From Aestuariibacter sp. (lineage in GTDB: Bacteria > Pseudomonadota > Gammaproteobacteria > Enterobacterales > Alteromonadaceae), in contig CP051238.1 of assembly GCA_017794925.1 (NCBI GenBank), positions 1,581,120 to 1,618,414 on the forward strand: DNA of 37,295 nucleotides. The letters run 5' to 3'. The stretch's first letter is position 1. Each line of letters begins with the position of its first letter. Positions 8,572 through 16,402 of this stretch are shown here, piece by piece. A model generated the notes under the pieces. It made no database searches and had not been told where the DNA came from. It saw only the letters and a list, made by a program, of their open reading frames with translations. The translations under genes were made by a program, and so were the position numbers.

Positions 8572-8766
8572 TTATGCTTCCGATACTATCAGATTGATTT
8601 GGTCGTTCACCCCATTTGCCGGAATAATTTCCAGCATTTGGTGACACTGCTGGCAGGGCTCCCGCTGCTCTTTATACATATCTTTTAACGTGTCGACTGA
8701 AATTGCATTGACGTGACCACACAGTGGACATCGAAATTCCAGCAACGTATTACTATACATTCCCAT
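8572..8766 (-). CDS. Small zinc-ribbon protein
   Basis: 64 residues. Two CxxC knuckles, CPLCGH (near residue 14) and CQQCHQ (near residue 38), form a zinc ribbon. The rest is short beta-prone sequence ending EIIPANGVNDQINLIVSEA. AAGGA precedes the ATG by about nine bases, and the gene ends at a good terminator, so I accept it as real despite its size. Function unknown; a protein- or RNA-binding accessory role is possible for this fold. It has no operon partner. Confidence 0.75.
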   Translation of the reverse strand: MGMYSNTLLEFRCPLCGHVNAISVDTLKDMYKEQREPCQQCHQMLEIIPANGVNDQINLIVSEA

Positions 8767-9087
8767 GCGCTTTATTCCTTTTCCTTCGTTAGCAGACGTT
8801 ATCCATACTCAGCGGTTTACTCACTAAACACACTGTTCTGCTTTTCGCTTTACCTTACGCCTCACCGATTAGGTATACATCATCGGTAAAGTGTTTCGGC
8901 TCCCGGATTTCTCTCATCCGGACATATTATTATGCAGAAAACTACCGTTCAGTGTGATTATAGCAGGCAGTGGAAAATACGAGGGAATATTGACCATTTA
9001 TCAGACGAATTACACCAGATATGCTGTTACAGCCAGATAAGGGGGGCATGTGAAGGAAAAACACATGCCACAATCTTGAGTATTTAC
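8767..9087. other. Gene-free stretch between zinc-ribbon and amylosucrase genes
   Basis: No convincing coding region. It holds two short dyads, ACCGAT...ATCGGT around 8868-8892 and CCGGAT-7-ATCCGG (8903-8921), upstream of the minus-strand zinc-ribbon gene, and the hairpin at 9045-9069 downstream of the amylosucrase gene. Promoter signals for the zinc-ribbon gene must lie here but none is a clear match. Confidence 0.5.
9045..9069 (-). terminator. Possible terminator of the amylosucrase gene
   Basis: GGCATGTG, nine-base loop, CACATGCC: a perfect 8-base stem about 20 bases past the stop codon on the minus strand. There is no T-run after it, so it may be a stabilising 3' hairpin rather than a true terminator. 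Confidence 0.4.
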
Positions 9088-11040
9088 CTATTTGGCTACT
9101 AACCAGCGCTGCTGATAGGGAGATAAAATCAGCGGCAGGTCATTGGTAACTGTTTGCTCAGATAACAAATCGATTGTTTGCGCACCGTTAAATGCATCCA
9201 GCACACTGGCATTCACGGATTGGGCATGCTCGCTAAAATTACAAATTACCAGTAGCTTGTGGCCATCATCTGCTTCGCGACAATACGCAAAGCAATGCTG
9301 GTTGTCGGTATATAAAATGTGGGTTTGTGCTGCGCCTAATACAGGCAGTTGTTTACGCAATTGAATGAGCTGTTGTAATCCGGAGAATATTCGCTTTTGC
9401 ACAACGCGTTGTTGAGTGTCGCTGTTACCAACCGGCGCATCAATATCCAGTAAATCATTATCTGTAATCGCAATTCGGTGAACCCAGCGGTCGTCATGGG
9501 CTTTTGCCGGATCATTGCGATACTCATAATCGTTCAGTAAGCCAAGCTCATCACCTGAATAAAGTAACGGAATTCCACCGATACTCATAATCACACCATG
9601 AACCAGCATAATTCGCTGAATGGCTGTGTCGATTGCAGCCTGATCATTACGCTCAAGTGCGCCCTCCAACCCGCAAAGCGATGCCAGGGACCCACATACC
9701 CGGCAATCGCCATTAGAAGGGTTTTCTGCGAAGGGCACACCATCTGCGTATGAACCGTCAAAGCGACCAGTAAAGAACTGGTTCAGAAAAAAGCGATGAT
9801 CATAAGGGTTAATGCCTAGCTGATGGGCAATGGCATCGTCAAAAGTCCAGCCAATATCGTCATGGCAGCGAACATAGTTAACCCAGGTACAATCGTCCGG
9901 GATGGTGAAGCTTTTTTGCATTGATGCAGTAAGTAGTCGTGTTTTACGTGTGGCCAGTGAGTTCCAAATCAGCGCCATCAAAAGCGGGTTGTACGATAAC
10001 TGACATTCATTTTTATGTACGTACTTAACAACTTCATCCGGATGAACAATGGCTTCTGACTTGAATACGACGGCCGGTGCTGCAATTTGCAGGCAACAAT
10101 TAAACGCCTGAATTAATTTGTGGGCATTCGGCTGGTTTTCACAGTTGGTGCCCATTTCCTTCCAAATAAATGCCAGGGCGTCCAGACGAAGGGCTGCACT
10201 GCCGATATTTGCTAAGAACAGCATTTCGTCGGTAATGGCGTTAAATACCGCCGGGTTAGAATAGTTAAGATCCCACTGAAAGCTATTGAACGTCGTCCAC
10301 ACCCATTTTTGCATGGTCTCGTTCCAGGTAAAGCTGCCGCGGCGTACCTGGGGAAATATCTCTCGCAGTGTGTGTTCGTATTGGTCCGGTACAGTCCGGT
10401 CATCGAACAGGTAGTAATAATCCTGATAAGTTTTATCACCAGCGAGCGCCGCTTCGGCCCAGCGATGTTCGTCGGAAGTGTGATTAAAAACGAAATCCAA
10501 AACCAGATTAATCCCGGCTTCACGGAGTGCTTTCGACAGCGATTCCAAATCTTCCATGCTACCCAGTGTTGGATTGACCTTGCGATAATCAGATACTGCG
10601 TAGCCACCGTCGCTATCGCCTTTCGGCGCATCGTAAAGGGGCATCAGGTGAAGATATGTCAGTCCCAGCTTTTGAAAATAGGGGATTTTCTTCTGCAGAT
10701 CTTTCAATGAGGGGCCAAGCAAGTCTACATAGCAGGCCATGCCTATCTGGTTTTCACCTTTGTACCAGGCTTGCTGTTCTTCTACACGCTGCTTATCCAA
10801 ACGCTTTAAGTCAGCTTTTCTTTGTTTGAGTCCTTTGGCTAGCGTCAGAATTAACTGCCCTAAGTGGTAATAGCAATCGTACTGGTGACCGTATACATCA
10901 ACATAGCGGGAGAACAACGCGTCAAAATGCTGTTCGAGACGGTCTTTGAATAGCTTTCCGTCTCGTTGAGATAAGAAGGAAAGGTCGAGTCCTGCCAGAA
11001 TGCGTGTAAGGCATTGTTCACTCGAAGCGGCGTAATTCAT
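9088..11040 (-). CDS. Amylosucrase (GH13 subfamily 4)
   Basis: 650 residues from ATG at 11040, chosen because GGAGA lies five bases upstream; a GTG at 11052 would add four residues. No signal peptide, so cytoplasmic. GH13 catalytic residues: nucleophile Asp287 (AALRLDALAFIWK), acid/base Glu329 (VFKSEAIVHP) and HDD at 393-395 with Asp394 as stabiliser, one position away from the numbering of Neisseria polysaccharea amylosucrase (286/328/393). Arg226 in LREIFP and the GDCRVCGSLA segment are also retained. Amylosucrase transfers glucose from sucrose to an alpha-1,4-glucan, releasing fructose; relatives hydrolyse or isomerise sucrose instead. The loop after REIFP (QVRRGSFTW) differs from the Neisseria enzyme, so product specificity is uncertain. 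Divergent from an MFS transporter and fructokinase, which fits sucrose use. Confidence 0.92.
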   Translation of the reverse strand: MNYAASSEQCLTRILAGLDLSFLSQRDGKLFKDRLEQHFDALFSRYVDVYGHQYDCYYHLGQLILTLAKGLKQRKADLKRLDKQRVEEQQAWYKGENQIGMACYVDLLGPSLKDLQKKIPYFQKLGLTYLHLMPLYDAPKGDSDGGYAVSDYRKVNPTLGSMEDLESLSKALREAGINLVLDFVFNHTSDEHRWAEAALAGDKTYQDYYYLFDDRTVPDQYEHTLREIFPQVRRGSFTWNETMQKWVWTTFNSFQWDLNYSNPAVFNAITDEMLFLANIGSAALRLDALAFIWKEMGTNCENQPNAHKLIQAFNCCLQIAAPAVVFKSEAIVHPDEVVKYVHKNECQLSYNPLLMALIWNSLATRKTRLLTASMQKSFTIPDDCTWVNYVRCHDDIGWTFDDAIAHQLGINPYDHRFFLNQFFTGRFDGSYADGVPFAENPSNGDCRVCGSLASLCGLEGALERNDQAAIDTAIQRIMLVHGVIMSIGGIPLLYSGDELGLLNDYEYRNDPAKAHDDRWVHRIAITDNDLLDIDAPVGNSDTQQRVVQKRIFSGLQQLIQLRKQLPVLGAAQTHILYTDNQHCFAYCREADDGHKLLVICNFSEHAQSVNASVLDAFNGAQTIDLLSEQTVTNDLPLILSPYQQRWLVAK

Positions 11041-11141
11041 TGCGTTCTCCACAAAGCGTTTCTCTTAGTCGTGCGCTGCAGACCTGTTTTACAAAAGTTT
11101 CACAAACTGGTTTACAGCATTTATCAGTTTTGCTACGTTTA

Positions 11142-11159
11142 ATCTTAAACGATTAAGAT
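11142..11159. promoter_or_regulatory. Candidate LacI-type operator in the sucrose locus
   Basis: ATCTTAA-ACGA-TTAAGAT: a perfect 7-base dyad with a central CG, about 100 bases from the amylosucrase start and about 200 from the transporter start. A related AT-rich half-site pattern, TTAATTGATTAAGC, occurs at about 11250-11265. Size and central CG fit LacI-family sugar regulators, but no regulator gene is in the window. The rest of the 321-base gap (11041-11361) shows nothing else clear. Confidence 0.5.
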
Positions 11160-11361
11160 GTTTTTTCAAGAAATTTACATAGAATAATTCTTGTCTGTAC
11201 AGGGTTTTTAAACGATGGGACTGAATTTAAAGATAATTTCTTAAAAAAGGTTAATTGATTAAGCTAAATCTTAATGTTGCTAAGTTGTAAATGAATAAAA
11301 TGGTTTAAACTTTAGTGTATATAGCCTTCCTGGCTATGTCGCAGGTGTAGAGATAAATTGC

Positions 11362-12633
11362 ATGACGGATTCAAACAGTAACAGCCGCTATATTCGCTGG
11401 TTGACGTATCTGATGTTCATGATGTTTGCCATGACATCAGATTCGGTTGGCGAAATTATAAAAGAAGTAAAGGTGGCCTTTTCCGTCACCAATGCCCAAG
11501 CCAGTTTAATGCATTCATTGCCGATGCTAGGCATTGCATTGTCCGGGTTGTTTCTCGGATTTCTGGCCGACAAATTCGGAAGAAAAAATACCATCATACT
11601 TGGGTTAGCCGTATTTGGAGTGGCCTGTTACAGCTTTATGATGGCGAATGATTTTGTACTTATTGTAAGCCTTATGACGTTATCAGGGATCGCGGTCGGC
11701 ATTTTTAAGACTGGTGCGCTGGCATTGATTGGTGATATTTCATCCTCTACCAAACAACATACGGCGACAATGAATGGCGCGGAAGCCTTTTTTGGCGTGG
11801 GTGCTATCGTTGGTCCCTTGATTGTGGCCTATCTGATTCACTCCGGTGTCGCCTGGCAGTGGTTATATGTTATTGCTGGTGGGGTCTGCACGCTGCTCAT
11901 CACTATTGCCTTGTTTGTGAAATATCCTTCCTATAAGCATTCTCATGCTGAGGAAGTTGAAAATGTGTCATTGCTGCAAAGTTTAAAATTAATTAAAAAC
12001 CCTTATGCGCTGGGTTTTTCGATTGGGGCATTTTTATATGTGGCAGCAGAGAGTGCGATTTATGTCTGGATGCCGAGTTACCTGGTGTGTGACGCTACCA
12101 GCGTAAAGGCAACCTATGAATGCTATTCTGCAGGCAGCGCCCAAACCCTGGCAATATACTCTGTGACCGCATTTTTCGTTCTTCGCGCATTGGGCCGGTT
12201 TGTCGGTATCTGGATGATGAGTCACTTTAACTGGGCGTTAGTACTTACGTTGTTCAGTGGAGCAATTGTAGTCTGTTTCGCCGGAGGGTTAATGGGCGGT
12301 AAACAGGTTGCGCTTTATTTGTTTCCGCTAACCGGTATCTTTATGTCGGTCATTTATCCTACCTTCAACTCGAAAGGGATCAGCTGTTTTCCTAAACATC
12401 AGCACGGCAGTGTGGCGGGCGTTATCTTATTTTTTACCGCTGCGGGAGCAGCTGCCGGACCGTTTATTATGGGATTAGTGAGTGACGCCAATGGTGGCGA
12501 TGCCAAATACGGATTTATGGTGGCAACAGTATTTGCAGGCATATTATTTGTCGGCTTACTGCTAAACTTTATCTTTAATCCTACACAACAACGATTAGCT
12601 GAGATTGAGGCAAAAGAATATGGCGCTAACTGA
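11362..12633 (+). CDS. MFS sugar transporter (probable sucrose or fructose uptake)
   Basis: 423 residues with about 12 hydrophobic segments. The first half carries the major facilitator loop motif GFLADKFGRKN between segments 2 and 3, and segments of the GIAVGIFKTGALALIGD type around residue 113 resemble FucP/sugar-symporter relatives. It is an inner-membrane secondary transporter. The substrate cannot be read from the sequence; context (amylosucrase divergently, fructokinase overlapping downstream) suggests sucrose. A central loop with three cysteines (VCDATSVKATYECYSAG) is unusual for this family and would face one side of the membrane. Its last 14 bases overlap the kinase gene, so the two are co-translated. 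Confidence 0.85.
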   Translation: MTDSNSNSRYIRWLTYLMFMMFAMTSDSVGEIIKEVKVAFSVTNAQASLMHSLPMLGIALSGLFLGFLADKFGRKNTIILGLAVFGVACYSFMMANDFVLIVSLMTLSGIAVGIFKTGALALIGDISSSTKQHTATMNGAEAFFGVGAIVGPLIVAYLIHSGVAWQWLYVIAGGVCTLLITIALFVKYPSYKHSHAEEVENVSLLQSLKLIKNPYALGFSIGAFLYVAAESAIYVWMPSYLVCDATSVKATYECYSAGSAQTLAIYSVTAFFVLRALGRFVGIWMMSHFNWALVLTLFSGAIVVCFAGGLMGGKQVALYLFPLTGIFMSVIYPTFNSKGISCFPKHQHGSVAGVILFFTAAGAAAGPFIMGLVSDANGGDAKYGFMVATVFAGILFVGLLLNFIFNPTQQRLAEIEAKEYGAN

Positions 12634-13501
12634 TCCGTATTACGCAGTTATTGAAGCGGGCGGCACGAAGTTTAATTGTGCTGTTGTCACCCCGGAGCGG
12701 GAGATTGTGGCGGAAACCCGCATACCAACAACGACGCCCGATGAAACCTTGGCCACCACCGTGGAGTTTTTTAACGCGCAGCGCGAAGCGGGTTACGCAT
12801 TTAGTAAATTAGGCATTGCCAGTTTTGGCCCGCTTGATTTGAACAAGACGTCTGACACCTATGGATTTATTACTAAGACGCCTAAACCGCATTGGAGTAA
12901 TACTGATCTGGCAAATGCATTAGGCAAAGCGTTAGCCTGTGATGTGGTGATTGATACTGACGTCAATGGTGCTGCGTTAGGGGAATATCGCTGGGGCGCA
13001 GCCCAAGGCGCAGCGGTTGCCGTGTACGTGACCGTTGGGACCGGCGTCGGCGGTGGAATAGTCGTCAATGGCAAGCCATTACATGGGCTGGTTCATCCGG
13101 AAGTGGGGCATATGCTGGTGCAACCCCCAGCCGGCATTACCGGCACCTGTCCGTTCCACACCAATTGTGTAGAAGGGCTGGCATCAGGCACTGCTCTCGG
13201 GAAGATCTGGTCTCAGCCGTCGGACACGTTTGATGATGACCATCCTGCATGGGATGGTCTTGTGGAAGTGCTTGGCAGTATGTGTCACAACCTGATGGTG
13301 TTGTTGAGCGCTGAGAAGATCATTTTAGGGGGCGGGGTAATGCAAAAGCCCGGTATTGTCGACGAGGTGATTGCTGCAACAGAACAGACGCTCAACGACT
13401 ATGTGGTATTCCCAGAAGGCATTACCATGCAAGACATTATCTGTATGCCAGGGCTGGGTACCCGTTCTGGTATGTTCGGTGCCCTGGCATTACTTGATTA
13501 A
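12620..13501 (+). CDS. scrK: ROK-family fructokinase
   Basis: 293 residues from ATG at 12620, which overlaps the transporter stop by 14 bases; an upstream TTG at 12605 is less likely. Features: N-terminal phosphate loop EAGGTKFNCAVV, the sugar-binding DTDVNGAALGE with catalytic Asp, YVTVGTGVGGGIV, and the ROK zinc site GHMLVQ...GTCPFHTNCVEGLASG (His-Cys-His-Cys). The zinc-site form and EAGGTKF start are typical of ROK fructokinases rather than glucokinases. It would phosphorylate the fructose released by amylosucrase to fructose 6-phosphate (or a mannose-type substrate, as in E. coli Mak). It converges with gloA2, the stop codons overlapping by four bases. Confidence 0.9.
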   Translation: MALTDPYYAVIEAGGTKFNCAVVTPEREIVAETRIPTTTPDETLATTVEFFNAQREAGYAFSKLGIASFGPLDLNKTSDTYGFITKTPKPHWSNTDLANALGKALACDVVIDTDVNGAALGEYRWGAAQGAAVAVYVTVGTGVGGGIVVNGKPLHGLVHPEVGHMLVQPPAGITGTCPFHTNCVEGLASGTALGKIWSQPSDTFDDDHPAWDGLVEVLGSMCHNLMVLLSAEKIILGGGVMQKPGIVDEVIAATEQTLNDYVVFPEGITMQDIICMPGLGTRSGMFGALALLD

Positions 13502-13887
13502 TTGGCCCGTTCGTAAAGTTCTAACGGTAAATCGTCAGGATCTGAAAAGAAGGTAAAGCGCCGACCTGTATAGGGGTCGGTTCTTACCGGTTCACATTCA
13601 ATGTTGTGCTTATTCAGGTGCGTGATCACTGCATCTAAATCATCAACATTAAACGCCAGGTGACGAAGACCCTGTGCTTCTGGTCTGGTGGGACGTGATG
13701 GGGCGCCCGGGAACGAGAACAGCTCTATTTGCGTTCCATCAGGTAAACCTATGTCACACTTGTAAGAATCACGTTCAGCGCGATAGTTTTCATCAACCAC
13801 TTTGAATCCGAGTACGTCTGTGTAGAAGTGCTTGGACTTCTGGTAGTCGTTGCAAATGATCGCGACGTGATGAATGCCATTTAACAT
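13498..13887 (-). CDS. gloA2: VOC-family protein GloA2 (YaeR-like glyoxalase I homologue)
   Basis: 129 residues, a single vicinal-oxygen-chelate domain. The chain tracks E. coli YaeR closely: HHVAIICNDYQKSKHFYTDVLGF, ELFSFPGAPSRPTRPEAQGLRHLAF, DPYTGRRFTFFSDPDDLPLELYE. Metal ligands expected for the fold are His6/His7, Glu near residue 56, His near 76 and Glu near 125. The YaeR group is called glyoxalase-like, but its substrate is not settled. AAGGG precedes the ATG. It is a single-gene unit or follows the aldo/keto reductase gene, 46 bases upstream on the same strand. Confidence 0.9.
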   Translation of the reverse strand: MLNGIHHVAIICNDYQKSKHFYTDVLGFKVVDENYRAERDSYKCDIGLPDGTQIELFSFPGAPSRPTRPEAQGLRHLAFNVDDLDAVITHLNKHNIECEPVRTDPYTGRRFTFFSDPDDLPLELYERAN

Positions 13888-13933
13888 ATGTCTTGCCCTT
13901 ATTCTGTAAACTGCCTGATATCACTATAGCGTA

Positions 13934-14878
13934 TCAGGGCACTTCCTGACCGCTCGCACTTTCAAGTAATGCATACCAGTGTTCTCTTGAGAGCTGGGTG
14001 TGCATCGCCTGAGCACAAGCTGCAATACGTTCAGGGTTGGTTGTGCCTATGACAGGCTGAATGGCCGCCGGGTGGCGCATTAACCAACCAAGCACAATCG
14101 CTTCGGGGCTAACACCGTATTCCCCTGCCAGTTTTAATACCAGTGCTGAAGTGGGGCAGCCTGCAGCGCCTCTTCCGGAATACTTACCCTGAGCTAAAGG
14201 AGCCCAGGCCTGCAACTGCACTTTGTTTCGCTGGCAGTATTCCAGTGTGCCGGCAGTATATCCAGACTGGCGATTAAGTGGGCTGTTTGCTTTCATACCG
14301 TCTTCTACCCAGTCCCGATAGGCTAGGCTCATTTCTAATTGATTCGCAATAATCGGAAAAGCGACCACGTTCTGTAACGCTTCTATTTGATACCAATGCA
14401 TGTTGGATACGCCAAGGTAGCGGAACTTTCCGGCTTTGTGCAATGCGCTCAGACACTCACCTAGCGCAGGTAAATCGGCCAGAGGATCAGGACGATGCAG
14501 CAACAATACATCGATGAACTCAGTCTTGAGACGCTGCAAAATACCGTCGACCGATTGTGTGATATAGGAAGGAGAAAAGTCATAGCGCTTAGGGCCATTT
14601 TTATCTTCAAACCGAATGCCACACTTGGATTGAATGATCATGTTTTCCCGCCAGTCCGGATTGGCCTTCAGCACATCAGCAAACACTTTTTCAGCTTTGC
14701 CCAGCGTGTAAATGTCAGCGTGATCAAATACAGTAATACCAGCGTTCAATGCCGCTTCAATTGCATTGTTCGCTTGTTTAACGTGTTCACTGGAATAGGA
14801 TGACGCGGCCCATTCACCACCGAGTCCCATGCAACCAAACACCACCGACGAGGCGTGCTCAAAATAGTTTTTCATCAT
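13934..14878 (-). CDS. Aldo/keto reductase (YdhF-like)
   Basis: 314 residues, TIM-barrel NADPH-dependent oxidoreductase. The catalytic tetrad is visible: Asp in VFDHADIYTLG with the Tyr of DIYT, Lys in IIQSKCGI and His in LLLHRPDP. YLGVSNMHWYQIEAL and NQLEMS follow the family order, and the cofactor-binding PVIGTTNPERI is near the C-terminus. DHADIY and SKCGI link it to the E. coli YdhF group, whose physiological substrate is unknown. Residues 220-255, after a short insertion, are less family-like. It is transcribed toward gloA2; a shared role in carbonyl detoxification is only inference. Confidence 0.88.
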   Translation of the reverse strand: MMKNYFEHASSVVFGCMGLGGEWAASSYSSEHVKQANNAIEAALNAGITVFDHADIYTLGKAEKVFADVLKANPDWRENMIIQSKCGIRFEDKNGPKRYDFSPSYITQSVDGILQRLKTEFIDVLLLHRPDPLADLPALGECLSALHKAGKFRYLGVSNMHWYQIEALQNVVAFPIIANQLEMSLAYRDWVEDGMKANSPLNRQSGYTAGTLEYCQRNKVQLQAWAPLAQGKYSGRGAAGCPTSALVLKLAGEYGVSPEAIVLGWLMRHPAAIQPVIGTTNPERIAACAQAMHTQLSREHWYALLESASGQEVP

Positions 14879-15031
14879 GCTGTTATTCTTCTGTTACCGA
14901 ATGATAATACTGTACGTGACGCCATGTGCGCTGGCGAATGAATACGTATGCTAACAGGTAAGCCTGGTGATACAAATTAAACTAAATTTCGTAAAGCAAT
15001 GAGACACAGACAAAAAAACACAAGGTGAAAC

Positions 15032-15547
15032 ATGAAACGCGTAGCAATACTGTTATTTTTATTGGGGTTAGCCGGATGTACCAGCGTACCGGAAGGCGTT
15101 ATGCCCGTGTCTGGGTTTGAGTCAGAGCGGTACTTGGGGACTTGGTATGAAATCGCCAGATTTGACCACAGTTTTGAAGAAGGCCTAAGCCGTGTTACAG
15201 CGACCTACAGTAAACGCGATGACGGTGGCATTAAGGTTATTAACAGAGGGTACGACGCAGAGATCGGAGAGTGGGATGAAGCCGAGGGCAAAGCGTATTT
15301 TGTAGGAGACGAGACGATCGGGCACCTGAAGGTTTCTTTTTTCGGCCCATTTTACGCAAGCTATGTAATCGCTGATTTAGATAAAGCTGAGTACCAGTAT
15401 TCACTGGTTACCGGCCCGGACCGTTCTTATTTGTGGATATTGGCCCGACAGCCGACGTTGCCAAAATCGGTACTCAATGACTTAGTGAATAAAGCCAAAT
15501 CATTAGGTTACCCAACAGACGAGCTGATTTGGGTTGCACATAAATAA
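15032..15547 (+). CDS. blc: Outer-membrane lipoprotein lipocalin Blc
   Basis: 171 residues. Lipoprotein signal with lipobox LAGC (Cys16, Thr at +2, so outer-membrane sorting expected). The mature chain opens with the lipocalin signature YLGTWYEIARFDHSFEEGL (G-x-W), then ATYSKRDDGGIKVINRGY, FGPFYASYVIADLDKAEYQYSLVTGPDRSYLWILAR, which match Blc. Bacterial lipocalins of this group bind lysophospholipids or fatty acids and are often stress-induced. AAGGTG precedes the ATG. No partner gene is evident: the next gene is 110 bases away behind its own -10 box. Confidence 0.95.
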   Translation: MKRVAILLFLLGLAGCTSVPEGVMPVSGFESERYLGTWYEIARFDHSFEEGLSRVTATYSKRDDGGIKVINRGYDAEIGEWDEAEGKAYFVGDETIGHLKVSFFGPFYASYVIADLDKAEYQYSLVTGPDRSYLWILARQPTLPKSVLNDLVNKAKSLGYPTDELIWVAHK

Positions 15548-15588
15548 ACAATGATTTTTGCATAGTTATTTGTAAATGTTTTTATAGG

Positions 15589-15617
15589 TTATGGTAAAGC
15601 TGTGGCCGTGCTATAAT
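15589..15617 (+). promoter_or_regulatory. Candidate promoter for the PhnA-family gene
   Basis: TTATGG (15589-15594), 17-base spacer, TATAAT (15612-15617), about 40 bases before the ATG. The -10 is perfect; the -35 is weak. Confidence 0.5.
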
Positions 15618-15656
15618 TGCCTCTTTGTTGAATTTTAAATCTTCGGGACAGTAATA

Positions 15657-16220
15657 ATGGCGAACCAACAGGCGGTGTTTACCCGCGCTAACAATGTGTG
15701 TGAATTATGTGGCAGTGATCAGGGCCTGACTTTGTACATGGTACCTGATTCCCCCAATGATTCTGACAACTGTGCCATTGCTACCTGTGCGACGTGTACC
15801 AGCCAACTGAATGGCGATTCTGACGCGGATGTGAATCACTGGCGTTGTCTCAACGAAGCGGTATGGTCGCCGGTACCTGCAGCCCAGGTGGTTGCCTGGC
15901 GTATGCTTAAACAGTTGGAAAGTGAAACCTGGGTACAGGATTTACTGGAAATGGTTTACCTGGATGAAGACACGCAGGAGTGGGCAAAAGCAGGGTTGCC
16001 TGAAGATCGGGAGCCTACACTGGACAGTAACGGTGACGCATTGCAGGCCGGTGATAGCGTGCATTTAATCAAAGATCTGAATGTGAAAGGCGCCAACTTC
16101 ACTGCCAAGCGCGGCACACCTGTGCGCAATATCCGTCTGACACAAAATCCGCTGCACATCGAAGGTAAAGTCAACGGACAAACTATTGTGATCATTGCCG
16201 CTTATACCAAGAAAGGGTAA
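15657..16220 (+). CDS. PhnA-domain zinc-ribbon protein
   Basis: 187 residues. The N-terminal part carries a zinc-finger-like pair: RANNVCELCGSDQGL (CxxC near residue 15) and ATCATCTSQL (CxxC near residue 43). The C-terminal part (residues ~125-187) is the PhnA domain: DSNGDALQAGDSVHLIKDLNVKGANFTAKRGTPVRNIRL and INGQTIVI-like VNGQTIVIIAAYTKKG. The family was named after an E. coli phosphonate-region gene but is not itself needed for phosphonate use; its function is unknown. This longer form with a finger ahead of the PhnA domain is common in marine gammaproteobacteria as far as I recall. It stands alone. Confidence 0.88.
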   Translation: MANQQAVFTRANNVCELCGSDQGLTLYMVPDSPNDSDNCAIATCATCTSQLNGDSDADVNHWRCLNEAVWSPVPAAQVVAWRMLKQLESETWVQDLLEMVYLDEDTQEWAKAGLPEDREPTLDSNGDALQAGDSVHLIKDLNVKGANFTAKRGTPVRNIRLTQNPLHIEGKVNGQTIVIIAAYTKKG

Positions 16221-16276
16221 TTGATTAACTGACGATATTGTCCGGGCATGGATTTGTGTCCGGGCAACTCTCCTTG

Positions 16277-16295
16277 CGATGTCTGTCAGACATCG
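16277..16295. promoter_or_regulatory. 19-base perfect palindrome upstream of fdhD
   Basis: CGATGTCTG-T-CAGACATCG: two 9-base arms around one central base, about 108 bases before the fdhD start. There is no T-run after it, so it looks like an operator rather than a terminator, though it could fold with a 7-bp stem and 5-base loop. Just upstream a 10-base direct repeat, TGTCCGGGCA, occurs twice (about 16240 and 16257). Confidence 0.5.
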
Positions 16296-16402
16296 TATAC
16301 ATATCTGCCGCTAAAAACCGCATAGTTAAAGTATCTCAACAGCGCCGTGAAATAACCTGTGGTAATCTTTAATCATGTCAAGTTTAGCTTAGTGATTCCT
16401 CC

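Noticed and set aside
10212..10631. 139-residue minus-strand frame inside amylosucrase
   Set aside because: Out-of-frame shadow of the amylosucrase gene, whose catalytic residues are all in the other frame.
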